In this document: in pieces, positions 1 to 11,700 of the stretch
Position numbering within the stretch: position 1 is the first letter of the stretch
How the letters are laid out: every line of letters begins with the position of its first letter
From: Neurospora tetrasperma FGSC 2508
Lineage: Eukaryota; Ascomycota; Sordariomycetes; Sordariales; Sordariaceae
DNA length: 64,000 bases
Assembly (NCBI RefSeq): GCF_000213175.1
Contig: NW_009799179.1
Coordinates: 6,132,552 to 6,196,551, forward strand
Reading direction: 5' to 3'
Notes under the pieces: model-generated
Told to the model about the DNA's origin: nothing
Databases searched by the model: none
Seen by the model: the letters and a program-made list of their open reading frames with translations, nothing else
Program-made: the position numbers and the translations under genes

Positions 1-1150
1 CTAATTTTCTTTTTCTTACATAGTCTTTTGTTTAATTTTTTTAAATTTTTAATTTCTTTTGGTTATTTTTCTTAATTTCTTTTTCTTATTTTTCTTAATT
101 TTTTATTTTTCTCCTATTTTTTTCAAGAAAGTCATTTAGTAAGAATTACGAAAGGTACTACGAAAAAGGATTTAAAAATATAATATTAAATAAAAATACA
201 CTACTAAAATTTCGGTTTCTATATAAATAATTACCACCCGTTACCTATTATTATTAACTAATACTATATTACCTCTTCTACTTACGCTTCTACAATTCGT
301 CGTTGCAAATCTTTAATATCTTCCGGATTTCACTAATTATTAATCCCTCAATATCCTTATCCGTCAAACCCTTTTACTCTACTATCTCCCGCCTTATTTC
401 TTACTTATTATACTCTTTCTTTACTATTCTAACATTAAAATATATCTATTATATATATATTAATTATAATTATACGTACTCTTACAATATATACAATTAC
501 TGCTATATCCTTAGTACTAATAATTAATATAAACGCTTTTTATAGTATAGGGCTCAGTAAGAACGAAATATATATCTAAAGGCCCGTAGCTTCTACTATT
601 TTTATATTACAAATATGTTTCTATACGCTTCTTATTAGTAAAGAAATAAATAATAATTACTATAGTTTTAATAATTATATTATAAATAAGTTTAATAACC
701 GTCTTCTATTTACCATTGAAAATAATTTTTCTCTTCTAAAGATATTAAATATTCTCTAAATAATATTAATCTTAATTAAATAAAATTTCGATAGATTATA
801 TATAGTATACCTACCTAATACCTAATATTATTACTAATCGTTGCGAATTAATATAAAATAATAATAGTATTATTAAATAAATAAGTTCAGATTTACTCGA
901 TTAAATAAGTAGTTACTTCTTCGTTACTTATATTAGGCTCCCACTCTATCGCCGGGTCGTTTAAAGTACGGCCGCGCTATAGGAAAATTTCAAATAGAAA
1001 ATAATTATACTCTATATTGGAACTATAACTATTTATTATAAGGGATCGCTATATATCTATATATAATAATATCGCTATTGTTCGATGTAGAATGTAATAT
1101 AGTAAGTTAGGTTGTAGAATGCGACGTAGTAGTTGCAGGATGTAGAACCG
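1..1150. other. AT-rich RIP-like DNA, no gene
   Basis: This stretch is very AT-rich and dense in TA dinucleotides, and its reading frames are short and of low complexity. CpG survives in places (for example around 950-975) while CpA is scarce, which fits RIP-mutated repeat DNA. No transposon family could be recognised. Composition becomes normal between about 1150 and 1250, just before the ubiquitin protease gene. Confidence 0.7.
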
Positions 1151-1409
1151 AGAGTATAGGGTAGTAGGGTGTAAAGTTGCAAACGGAGGTAGAGGTGGGA
1201 GGGGTACGGTTAGCGGGGCTGGCAGCTGGAAAGTGGAGAAAAATAGAGTTTGGCCTTCATACTGCCGTAAGACTAGCCCCACCCAGGCCGATCACGACTT
1301 CTTACCGTCTAACGCATGACAACAGCTTCTCGAATCTGCACTTACAAATCGCCTTAAGCCTACCACCGCTTGCCGCAAGGCAGTAAAGGACTACGTTCGG
1401 CACAAAATA

Positions 1410-3284
1410 ATGCCTGACAAGACACTCACAGTAGCCGCCTACGCAGCTGGTGCCTCTCTCGCCGCCATTACGCTAATCTACGTTTTTGGTCCCACCTATT
1501 TTCTCGATAATGATCCATCGGCTAACTCAACCAGCGTGTTCTCGATCAAGAGGAATGGTGCCGTGGGCCTAATCAATCCGGCAAACGATTGCTTCATCAA
1601 CTCAGTTCTGCAGGCTCTCGCTGGCCTTGGAGACCTCCGTTTATACCTCATCCGGGAGACTCATCGTCGATGCCTGGGCGGTGGCTGGGTGTATGCGCAG
1701 ACCATCCCGAGCGATGTTTGGGGCAGTGGTGGCGAAGGCGAAGGCGACGAGACAAGCAAATGGCGAGTCCGTGGTGGTGTTCCCGAGTGGAAAGCCGAAG
1801 GACTTCAGATGGGTATCGTCACCAAGGGCTTAAAGGATATCCTTGACGCCCTGAACGAGAGACCGATCTACAAAAAGACGATCTCGGCCTCGCCGTTTGT
1901 CAGGACACTGGAGATTGCCTTTGGTCAGCGGATCAGTAGACAGCAACAGGACGCCCAGGAGTTCCTTCAGGTCGTGGCCGAGAGGCTCTGCGACGAGTAT
2001 CATGCTGGCCAGAGAGCGCGAAGCTACGCTATGCGTGGAGCCGAGCAACCAACTACTAAGATATCTCTCAATAGCAAGACATCAGACAGTGAAGCTCTGG
2101 ATCGGCCTCTACCTCTAAGGGCCAGTGAGCAGGTCAGTGGCGCTGACCAACCGGCGGCAACGGCCGCGAGCGCGGTTCCGAACGGCGCCGATGAAGAAAG
2201 AGCAGAAGAAGGGTTCCCGTTCGAAGGAAGCTTTGAATCTCAGATTGAATGCCTTACTTGTGGTTTCAGACCCAGGCCCACTCAGTCAACCTTCTGCACC
2301 CTAACACTAAACGTGCCACATATCCCAACAACAACTCTGAGCGCATGCTTCGACGGCATGTTCAAAACCGAGTACATCGAGGATTTCAAATGTGAAAAGT
2401 GCCGGTTGTTACATGCCAAGGCCGTTCTCGAAGCAGATATTCAGCGGTCAACGTCAGAGTCCTCGAGGGAGAAAGCTCGCACGGCTCTAGCCAGTCTCGA
2501 GCTAGCTATCGAAACGGATCCTGAAAAGGCACCAGAGGGTGTCGAGTTGCCGGATCCTCGCTATGCTCCCAAGCGGAAGATAGCTCGGCACATCCGTATG
2601 ACAGGATTTCCCAGGATCTTGGCCATCCATCTGTCGCGGTCCATATACGACATGAGCAATTTCTCTCAGAAAAATCTTGCGAAGGTTACATTTCCGGAAC
2701 TATTGCCCCTGGGTGGCCTTCTGCAGCAGAGAAAATACAAGCTTCTTGGCGTTGTGACGCACAAGGGTAATCACCATAGCGGGCACTATGAATCCTTTAG
2801 ACGACAAAACATATACCCACCCTTCTCTAACCCCGGTACCTTTCAACCTTCCGGGGCGTACATATACACCAGTTCACCTTCAAACATTAATCCTGGACAA
2901 GCCATTCAACCAGGATCCGGACAGGCTCGAACACCAGGAGTAGACGGCGGTATCACGCCTGCGAACGAGCCTAGATCGACATCTACGTCTCGGGAAAGAG
3001 ATACCGACACGAACAGCCTTCGATCTGCGGCCGCATCTGCGCGCTCAACCTTGATCAAGATTGCCTCAAAGCCATCCTCTCGCGCTGGCAGCCCGGACAT
3101 AACCGGGTCGAAACCTCACAACAAGACACCAAACACAACTGTGAAATCCAAACGGCACAAATCAAGCAGCCGATGGTGGCGTATCAGTGACGACAAAGTC
3201 AAAGAAGCAAGTACTCGCGACGTACTGGGCATGCAACGAGAGGTTTACTTGCTGTTCTATGAACTTGAACGAGAGAATTCATAA
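1410..3284 (+). CDS. Ubiquitin carboxyl-terminal hydrolase, membrane-anchored (Ubp16-like)
   Basis: A deubiquitinase of the USP (peptidase C19) family, single exon, 624 aa. Residues about 9-31 form a hydrophobic N-terminal segment like the membrane anchor of yeast Ubp16, so an outer-mitochondrial or ER membrane location is inferred. The Cys box follows at once (GLINPANDCFINSVLQ, catalytic Cys61). Two CxxC pairs (Cys281/284 and Cys328/331) form the zinc ribbon of the fingers domain. The His box is HKGNHHSGHYESF with His459 as likely catalytic base, and the end of the fold is WWRISDDKV...YLLFYE. A Ser/Pro-rich low-complexity insert of about 110 residues separates the His box from this last block. 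The ATG at 1410 is the first in frame that keeps the anchor. The gene is convergent with the OSBP gene. Family assignment is firm; Ubp16 orthology is inferred. Confidence 0.92.
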   Translation: MPDKTLTVAAYAAGASLAAITLIYVFGPTYFLDNDPSANSTSVFSIKRNGAVGLINPANDCFINSVLQALAGLGDLRLYLIRETHRRCLGGGWVYAQTIPSDVWGSGGEGEGDETSKWRVRGGVPEWKAEGLQMGIVTKGLKDILDALNERPIYKKTISASPFVRTLEIAFGQRISRQQQDAQEFLQVVAERLCDEYHAGQRARSYAMRGAEQPTTKISLNSKTSDSEALDRPLPLRASEQVSGADQPAATAASAVPNGADEERAEEGFPFEGSFESQIECLTCGFRPRPTQSTFCTLTLNVPHIPTTTLSACFDGMFKTEYIEDFKCEKCRLLHAKAVLEADIQRSTSESSREKARTALASLELAIETDPEKAPEGVELPDPRYAPKRKIARHIRMTGFPRILAIHLSRSIYDMSNFSQKNLAKVTFPELLPLGGLLQQRKYKLLGVVTHKGNHHSGHYESFRRQNIYPPFSNPGTFQPSGAYIYTSSPSNINPGQAIQPGSGQARTPGVDGGITPANEPRSTSTSRERDTDTNSLRSAAASARSTLIKIASKPSSRAGSPDITGSKPHNKTPNTTVKSKRHKSSSRWWRISDDKVKEASTRDVLGMQREVYLLFYELERENS

Positions 3285-3930
3285 ACTTGCACTACCTCGA
3301 TGAAAATGAACGCTGGATCTCTGTGTGGCTCTTGTGTGTCGGTTATTCTGTTTGTACATCTGATTCTCCTTTCATTTGAATTCAGCGCACAAACCTAAGG
3401 ACACGGGATACCAACTGCGCCAGTGAGCGGTAAGCAGATAACAGAGCGACTGTTTATTAGCATCACGGCCTCTATCAAGTCCGGAAACATCAAGTGTATA
3501 GATAAAGCGCGGGGCTCGAGCATGAGTCGCGAGCTTGTACCCATCGAGACGTACGCACGCGTTTCGTAACATACTCGGTGTGAACCACATAGATTATTAC
3601 CCATTGCGAGCACCAACCTTCTATGTATGACCTCATGCTCACTTGTTCATATCTCCGTTGTCTTCTTCGAGGCTGGGATAGTCTGTTTGCGGCTGCAAGT
3701 GATCAAAATAAGGAGAAAGTATAAAAAAAAAAAATTAAAAAAAAAAAAAAAAAGGAAAAGAAAGAGGGAAAAACCCTGGAGGAAAAGCTACAGACAATTG
3801 TTGCAAATATACTAGAAATATCAATGCCCATGACCCTATATATTTCATTAACAAACCAATGGTTTCTCGCCCCAGAGGGTTGGAAAGCTCCCTATCCTGA
3901 TATCACCAGGATCGCAGTTGTCACAAAACC
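3285..3930. other. Convergent intergenic region
   Basis: Between the 3' ends of the ubiquitin protease and OSBP genes. It contains an A-rich tract at about 3722-3760. No gene is supported; the short reading frames here lack family similarity. Confidence 0.6.
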
Positions 3931-5321
3931 TTACTGCCCTAAGAGCTCCTTGGCGATCTTGGAGGCTTCCTCGTCGCTAAGCTGCGGTTGCTCACGTTCC
4001 TTCTCTGCTTTGGTCGCGTCAAACCGCCACAGTCCACCAGTTTTATCCGCATCACCATGCTCAGCTAGTCCAATAGCAGGGCCAAGCAGGGTCAATACAC
4101 GATCAGGCGCATCTGTGTGGACGCTGAAATATCGTCGTTGCCACATACGCCCCTCGGCCTTTTCTCTAGCACGCGCCTCGCGTTGTGCAACTTCGATCCT
4201 GCTCTTCTCTTGTCCCACAGCTTCAAGGTCTCCTTTGAGAATAGCGTTGGCGACCTTTGACCAGGCTCGTCTAGATTCCAGAGGGTGTTGTTTTTCGATC
4301 GGGGCAACGGTGAGAGGAGTATGATGCTGTTTCTCGGGATCCCAGGAGTCGACGAGGGTGCTCTTACTGTTGTGCTTGGCCGCACCAGAATGGATTTCGA
4401 AAGACTTTGTCCACTGGCCCGAAACATTGTAAAGCACCTCCTTCTCCTTGCCCGTCGGGTACAGCGAGGCGACAAACGAGTTCTTCTTGCCAGACAGCCA
4501 ACCTTTGCCACTGTAATCAATCTTGGCGGTATATCCAGTAGAAGAAGTGATGTAAGAAGCACCGTCCAGCTCGATAAAGGGAGAGCCGAAGATCAAGCCC
4601 TCGATATGGAGAGATGGGAGGGTAATAAGGAAGGTGTCGGGCTGGTCCGACGTCGGTGACGGGACCGTCAAAACAGCGTGGCCAATCTGTTTGATGTTGA
4701 TTGTCTTGGAAAATGAGGCCTTTTGGGCGTTGTAACCCTCAAGTCGGACGCCGGTCGGAAGGTTGGTAATGTTGTAGGCTGTTGCGGGTGGATGATGGCT
4801 ACACATGCAGAGTGATTAGCATTGGTCAACACAAAGAACTCGTGACGCTGATTATGCACGCACCTCACTTGCTCGCTGATGAGCTCGGTAACGCCGGCCT
4901 CGTCCTCCCACTTGCCAAGGAAAAGCTCACCCAAAAAGGGGTTAAGAGGCTTCTTTTCGTTGCCATACTGCTCGCTTCGGCTGGCATACTGTTGCTTCAA
5001 TGTGGTTAAGAACCACTTGAGAACCAGGAGCGCTCTCTTTGCCGGATCCGACTCTTTGGCAGGAGCAGCGAAGACGGGAGGGTGCTCACACCAGTACGAG
5101 CTAAACTCGGTCAAACTAGTACCAGAAAGAATGAAGGGGGGTGCCGTGAGGCTGGCGAGATCGCCGTTGAAGGAAGCGATGGACTGTCAAGGCCGGAAGA
5201 GTCAGCGACCCATCATTTTATGCGCGGTGTGTTTGCGACGGAGAGGACAGACCTTGAGGAAGGCACCCCAGCTGCTGCCTCCTCCTGCTGCTGCGCTACT
5301 GTTTTGCTGCGCAGAATCCAT
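3931..5321 (-). CDS. Oxysterol-binding protein homologue, short Kes1/Osh4 type
   Basis: A lipid-transfer protein of the OSBP/ORP family. In yeast, Kes1 exchanges sterol and PI4P between membranes and restrains Golgi secretion. Three exons (5321-5253, 5183-4864, 4798-3931) with GT-AG introns of 69 and 65 nt give 418 aa; phases close exactly. The second intron splits the serine codon of the family signature EQVSHHPP (His131-His132), and the first falls after GAFLK just before [15 protein letters not shown]. The block [12 protein letters not shown] lies upstream of the signature. There is no PH, ankyrin or FFAT region, so this is the short single-domain type; yeast Kes1 is 434 aa. The ATG at 5321 is the first before SWGAFLK. 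Convergent with the protease gene. Confidence 0.93.
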
Positions 5322-6747
5322 GACGTCTGGTCGATTGGTATGGGATGTGTAGAAGTGAACGATGGCGGGGTTGGCTGCAGCAGTGTATGTGTGATTTGGA
5401 GGGAAAAGGGGGATTGGCGATGAAAGTCGAACTTTGTGTCGAAGGGCGGGCGGACGGACGGGTGCCGGAGAGTCAGGGAGTTCGTTGACTATGTGAGTGG
5501 ATGAGCAGGTGGGTGCCGCGAGTGGATGTGGGCTTCTAGGTTCAAGCCAACGATGCGGCTGCGTGTGCACTTGTGGTCGCGAGCTGGAGGCGCCAGAAAT
5601 TCGCGGGCAGGCGAAAGGAGAGGAAGGAGCAAACAGAACGCTGTCACGGAATTCAGGGTGGAGGAAAGCTACCTCTAGACAACAAAGGTGGAAGAACTGC
5701 GAGTCATGGTGGAGGACGACGGGGTCCTTGTCATAGGCAGCTTCCCTCTATCATATACACAAGTAGTGTAGTAACACTGACTTCGGACGACACGCATCAT
5801 AGGATGTCGTGTGTGTGGACGAACGGGGACAACAGGGGCAGGGGCAGGGGCAGGGGCAGGGACAAGTAGGGAAATATCCGGTACAGCAACACAGTAGTGT
5901 ACTAGACGTCCTAGTCCCAGCGACACCAAAGATCCGGCTCAAGGTGTCGCAACAACAGGGGTTTTGCTCTGAAAGGCTTCGTGCACAGATCACCTTTTCT
6001 CCAACTCACCACATGAAGATGCACAAAACTAGGATGATATCACTCTGTACTAGACCCTATTTTTGCATTTTACCATATTAAGTTTGAGGGTAAACTTCTA
6101 TATACGCTATGCTGGTTGCAGGTTTGCACTTAACCTTCAAGACTGGGAGTTTTGGAGCTTACTGTTGTTACATTTACAGGGGGGTTTCTCTTTAGTCACC
6201 TCTGAAGCTAGGTATGCGTTCCATAATTCCCTGGCCACCACCACCGTACGACATGCTCTTAGATAGCCTGTCGTTATTTTGCCCGCTTCCCCCCAATTCA
6301 CGCTCTGGCTTCCAACAACAAAGAAATGCTAGCTGAAATTTCAACAAACACAAGAGTCAACCAAGGTTGGTACAAGCCCACGCTATGATATACGATTTCC
6401 GGGGTGGTGAACCGCCGTTTGCTAATTGAGGGACGATGAGCTGGACTGGTCTGAAAGGCAACTCCAAGGCAGTGGGGAAATAACTGGCCCATCCAGATTT
6501 CGCTGCAATCAAATTAGGGAAGGTTACCCGTTGGGACACTGACATAATATCAAGCAATGACAGGACGCTTGTGAGATGTAGCAAAATTCAGCTCTAAATC
6601 TGCAACTTATCTTCTCCTCGTTATAGATGAATTGTCCTCGTCCGGTCTCCTGTACCTCAACAGGACGGACACGTTTACACACACTTAATCGCCAAAAGGA
6701 AGAGTGCCCCCGGCTAGCAGTACACCATCGCACGATTTAACAAGGAC
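5322..6747. other. Intergenic region upstream of the OSBP gene
   Basis: About 1.4 kb between the OSBP start and the end of the oxidoreductase gene. The first few hundred bases would hold the OSBP promoter and 5' UTR. A short GGGGCA tandem repeat lies in the middle. The reading frames here look like chance and match no family I know. Confidence 0.6.
5835..5858. repeat. GGGGCA hexanucleotide microsatellite, four units
   Basis: Four perfect GGGGCA units followed by a degenerate GGGACA. It sits about 0.5 kb upstream of the OSBP start, so it is probably outside the core promoter. G-runs of four at regular spacing could form a G-quadruplex on the plus strand. Confidence 0.9.
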
Positions 6748-8361
6748 CTAGCTTGTATCACGCTTTAACTTACCTTCCACATGCTTTGCCCACCACTCGC
6801 CCCAATCGACCACCTTTTTGTTCTTCCTTGCCTCTTCGGCACAGAAGACCATAGCATGGCTGCGCATCACTTCTTCTAGAGTACAACCGACCAGTTCCGT
6901 TTGCGCTCTGTTGGTAGTCCAGCCATGGTTTTTGACTTTGTCAACAGCTCGAACGAACTGGCGCGTCAGTCCTAGGTCCCCACCTCCATGACCGCGGTCC
7001 TCGTTCCGAGGGCAATGGGTGGTTGTTTCCCCGGTGCGAAAGTCATGGATCGTAATAGTGGACGAGTCGGCAAAGATCTCCCCGTCGACGCCGTACAGAT
7101 TCGTATATCTCTGACAGATCTTGTTCGTCTGAGCAACCATGTGGAAAGTTGCCGTCTTCGAGCCACGACCACGCGAGGGGCTCGAAACTAAGACATTTTC
7201 TTGACCCAATTCGTGGGGGAAACTCGGAAGACTCGGAACGGGGTCATCATCCCAAGTGATGGTGACAATCTGTTCATCGCACACATCGTTGTCACTCTCG
7301 TAAACACATCGGCCAAACCAGTTGCTCTGTTCGATTTGCAAAGCGGGAGTGTTAGTGCCGTAATCCTTGGCCAGTTCGTGAAGCAGTGTCTCCCTTGCCA
7401 CATTCATGTCCGAGTAACTTTCGATATCGGGAATCACGACATTGACAGGCCAGTCGGTATTGTACGAGTCCAATCCAAACTCGTCCTGAGTAACGTATAT
7501 ACGCTTCGCCGAATATTTGCAGGACGACTCGATAGGGCAGGATAGGCAGTTGGTAGCCGTCCCTGCGGCGGCCGGCTTTCGGCTCCTTTTAAAATACTGC
7601 AGCGAGCCCGTACTGCTGATGGTAGATGGTAAATGGGGGGTTTCGCCATGCTGAGCAATGTAAGAGGCGGGCGAGCAGAGAAGCCACAACAAAACGTCGA
7701 TATCATGACAGCTTTTCGTCAGCAGGCTGGGCGCCGAGGTACTCTCTCGACGCCAATTACCACGGACGTAGCTGTGGGTGAAATGCCACCAACCGACGGG
7801 CTCAGTATGCACAACGGACAGCACATCGCCAATAACACGGTCTTCGAGGAGTAGCTTTCGGAGCAGCATGTTATGGGGGCTGTATCGAAGGACATGGCCT
7901 ATAGAAAAGACCATCTGCTCCCCTTTAGCGTTCGTGTTGGTGCGTAGTGCCTCGTATATGTCGATGCAGTCCCGCAGAGTTGTGGCCAGTGGTTTCTCGC
8001 ACATTATGTGCAAGCCTCCGAGCATGGTAAGGGCGAGAATGACCTCCCTGTGCATCTCATCTAGAACACACACAAAGGCAGCATCGACGCCGGGCGGGAC
8101 ATCCGTCTCGCCGGCCAAAATTCGAGCTCGCCGACCCTTCTCGTATGCAATGAAGTCACGCCAATCATCGAACTGGGCGCCTTCGGACAGAAGAGCGTGT
8201 GATCCCCAAATGAAGCTTTGGCCGAACTGCCTTCTCTTATACTTGTTAGGCTCCGCTACTGCAGTGACGATTCCGTCAGTCGAGGATTGAATGGCTCGAG
8301 CATAAGCTCGACCGCGAGAGCCGGCGCCGACAACAAGTATACGAGGCGGGTTGGGTACCAT
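6748..8361 (-). CDS. Gfo/Idh/MocA-family NAD(P)-dependent oxidoreductase
   Basis: Single exon, 537 aa. The N-terminal Rossmann fold shows ILVVGAGSRGRAYA (glycines 12, 14, 17), and CEKPLATT at about residues 121-128 is the EKP motif of the Gfo/Idh/MocA family, whose lysine takes part in sugar dehydrogenation. A cysteine group in the middle (CLSCPIESSC, with HDIDVLLWLL shortly before) resembles a subgroup of large fungal members. The length, well above the usual 330-400 aa, comes from the C-terminal half. The substrate cannot be read from sequence; sugar or inositol derivatives are typical. ATG at 8361. Upstream, the DNA turns AT-rich within 400 bp, so the promoter borders a RIP block. Confidence 0.88.
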   Translation of the reverse strand: MVPNPPRILVVGAGSRGRAYARAIQSSTDGIVTAVAEPNKYKRRQFGQSFIWGSHALLSEGAQFDDWRDFIAYEKGRRARILAGETDVPPGVDAAFVCVLDEMHREVILALTMLGGLHIMCEKPLATTLRDCIDIYEALRTNTNAKGEQMVFSIGHVLRYSPHNMLLRKLLLEDRVIGDVLSVVHTEPVGWWHFTHSYVRGNWRRESTSAPSLLTKSCHDIDVLLWLLCSPASYIAQHGETPHLPSTISSTGSLQYFKRSRKPAAAGTATNCLSCPIESSCKYSAKRIYVTQDEFGLDSYNTDWPVNVVIPDIESYSDMNVARETLLHELAKDYGTNTPALQIEQSNWFGRCVYESDNDVCDEQIVTITWDDDPVPSLPSFPHELGQENVLVSSPSRGRGSKTATFHMVAQTNKICQRYTNLYGVDGEIFADSSTITIHDFRTGETTTHCPRNEDRGHGGGDLGLTRQFVRAVDKVKNHGWTTNRAQTELVGCTLEEVMRSHAMVFCAEEARKNKKVVDWGEWWAKHVEGKLKRDTS

Positions 8362-8740
8362 CTTGTTCGTGTGGTGATAGCTTTGAGTTTCGAGTGCTGT
8401 TTGCAGTGAACGGAAAAAGAAAATAATAATTAAACAAAGAAAAAATAAAAAAGGGAAAAATCCTTAGAGTGGGTGGGGGAAAGGGAGAGGATTGGAAGGA
8501 AAGAGAAGGGGACGTGACTGCTGTAACAACCGGGACCTCCTCACACAGCTTACACGTGTGCGTACCTCCGTCTATTCTGTAGTAGTACCCGACTATACAA
8601 GCCAGACGATAATATACAGGCGGAGTAGTCTCGGTCGCTCAGCCACCTCCAATGGCCTATACGTCGCTTCAATCCACAGGGCCAAATAGTAGTGACATCC
8701 CTTCCACCCTTACCCTACCACTCCTATCTACCTACCAATT
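8362..8740. other. Upstream region of the oxidoreductase gene
   Basis: Balanced base composition with an A-rich tract at about 8408-8460. Likely promoter and 5' UTR. From about 8740 the sequence changes to RIP-like AT-rich DNA. Confidence 0.55.
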
Positions 8741-11700
8741 CTAATGTTATACTATCTAGCTCTGTGGGTCCTAAACGACTACATTACCGGGTGGAAGGAA
8801 AGTAAATATAAGCTAATTAAGGTTAAATATCTATCATAAAAGACTAGGGTGAAGGTAATATAATAGATTCCCCAAAAAAAGTATCCAGTAGTTTTTTCTA
8901 CCAACTTTTATAACTATAACTACTCTTCTTTTAGAGTATATCACAACTGCATTTCTTAATAAAAATATCTAAAAACTAGTCATTAGGTACTTCTCTATAT
9001 AAGAAAGAAGATAACTGATACGAGGGGGTGGCCTTTACTTATAATAGTAAATAAAATAAAGAAAGGAAGATATTATAAGAAGGAGGAAGGCTTCCAGCCA
9101 GCCGTCTACACGCAGTAGATATACTGTACAGTAAGCCAGAGCACAGGCCATAGGGTGGCCCGAGCACTGCAGTCTAAATGCCCAGACTGGGCACAGCAAG
9201 GAAGCCTCCATAGCAGCTCAGCTAATCTGGGCTGTCACAGCTAGTCTAAGCTATAATACAGTATAGATATGAGAATCTAAGAATTTTCCTATTAATAACC
9301 TAATTTTAATATTTTGTATACTACCTTCTACTAGTAATTTAAATAAATTTCTCATAGTATTGAATCAAAAAAGTAATTTACTTTATTTATCCTTAATTCT
9401 ATTTAAACTACTATAATAGCTACAGAGAGTATAAAAAGCAAGTTATTATTTTTAAGTATTATTGAAAAATATAAATACTTATTAAGCATTCTTTCTTTGA
9501 GTAAGTACTATAAGTTCTTAATTGTTTTAAAAGTATATAAATATAAGAGCTCTAGTAATACCGTAAAGTATATCTCCTCGAATTAATTTTTAATAATTTG
9601 AAAGTATAAATAGGTGTGTTATTTAATAAAAAGATAATATCAAGCTCTATCAACTTAGGATGCTCTTCTATAAACAATATTGTTATAAATTCTAATAGTT
9701 ACACCTCTTCTCCTTATATTAGAGCTCTTAAAGTAGAGTACAAAATTACTTCCCATACTATAGTAAATAATAGCTTGAATTATTTCTTTCTAAAGTGAGT
9801 AATATACTAAGCTGAAATAAATATAATTATTTACTAACAAATCTTTAAATAACCAAATTTAATTAACTTATAATTAAAAATTTATAGATAGAAGGAAATG
9901 TTATTATTTAATATTTGGGTCCGCTTTTTACTAACTTTAATTTAAATTCTTTTATCCTACTTAATACATCCAACAACTTTACGGCCTATCTTTACTCTAC
10001 AAATATTCTTTTCTCTTTTAAGAGATAGAATCTCAATCCTTATTCTCTACTTATAATAGAAACATTCCTACAATAATATTTCAAATCTAAATATTATTAT
10101 AATTCAAGAGAACTGCTAGTAAATAAGTGTAATTACTTATATAGTAGCTAGAAGCTCTAGACAAAAAGTATAGGTTATTATCTTTATATATTTAGTATTC
10201 GTAATTAAGAACTTACTTAGTATATATAAAGAATATAGCTAAAGTGAAACTACGTAGCTTTCAATTATAATAATCTTTAATAAATATACTAACGTTAGAA
10301 GTTTCTACAATAATACTGCCGTTCGTATTTATAATATAATTTTTAAATAAGTTTAAGATTGAAACCAAAGATTACGAATATTAATTATTAAACTTTGGAG
10401 TACTAGTATATAATGTTGGAAGGTAAAAGCTACTAATCTTAATAGAATAACCTTGTTAGTAATATAAATATTAATAATCATTGTTCCAAAATTTAAAAGT
10501 CCGTTCGTAACTAATAATGTAATACTGTATTTCGGCGATATATATATAGTTATTATGTAAGTAGTCTAGTGAAAGAATTTATTATATAATATTTTATTAA
10601 TAGTATAATAAAATTATATGAATTTAATAGAGCTCTTCTTATTATAGTTGCCAGCTTTCTATAACTTATTATTGAAAATAGTAAGAAATGTTATAAATAA
10701 CTCCCCATTCTACTAATACAAATAAAAGAATTTACTTAAAGTAAAATGTAAATTTTCAATGAAAGTTAAATTTAATATATATTCAATTAAATAGAGATAT
10801 ATTGTTTTCCGTACTACAAATAGTCTTACTAGTTCAAAATTTCTTTAATTAAATTTACTTATTATTAGAAATCGTATTAAGAATTTTGTATTATATATTA
10901 CTATTATTAGTATAAGACTCTACTTTAATATTAGTATTATATACTTTTATAAATATATTATAATACAAGAGGAAAGTATAGAGCTACTTATCCTACTTTA
11001 AGAATTCTGAACGCTTTCTTTTATAAAGAGTAGTACTATAACTATTATTTTAATTATAAAAGTATTTAAAACAGTAGTATTAAAGCCAGCTACTCAATTC
11101 TTAGGGGTATTTGTTAAGTAAAAGTCTAAAAGCGGAGTAAAGATAGAGTTAAAGTGAAATTTAAGAAAAAGAAAATTGATATAATTAATATTTTAAAATT
11201 TATAAAACTCCTTTATGTTACTAAGGTTTATATTTTTCAATTTAAGTATAGTAACTAATAGATACTATAATACTACGCTATATATTATTAACTATTTTCA
11301 ATTCCACTCTACTATTCTTTTATTAAAGTATATTATAATAATTAAAATAAATAGAAATAGCATCTAATATGAGAAGTATAGTACAATTAGTATAAATGTT
11401 AGCCTTGATTAATCAATAAAGTACTATAAACAAGAAAAGAAAGGAAAGAAGCACTCTCTAGGCGAGTATAGCTAGTTATTCTTTTTAAAAAACGTGCGCG
11501 CGTATAGGCTACAAGCGTGCTACTATAGCAAGAGGCCTAATTAGTCGCGTCTTATTATATACCAGCTGGGCTCAGACTAGGAAGACTACTAGTTACTATA
11601 GCTACAAGTAGTAAGCCATATTATAGCAGCCTAGTTTTAATTCTTCTATCTACTTAAACTCTAAAGCCTACCCTACTATCTCGTTCTTATAGTAGTAAGC

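Noticed and set aside
303-527. 74-codon frame in the AT-rich start of the window
   Set aside because: Ile/Tyr/Ser-rich low-complexity translation typical of AT-biased noncoding DNA.
3824-4324. 166-codon plus-strand frame
   Set aside because: Antisense to the third exon of the OSBP gene.
5835-5864. CRISPR-like array
   Set aside because: Simple hexanucleotide tandem repeat without spacers, in a eukaryote.
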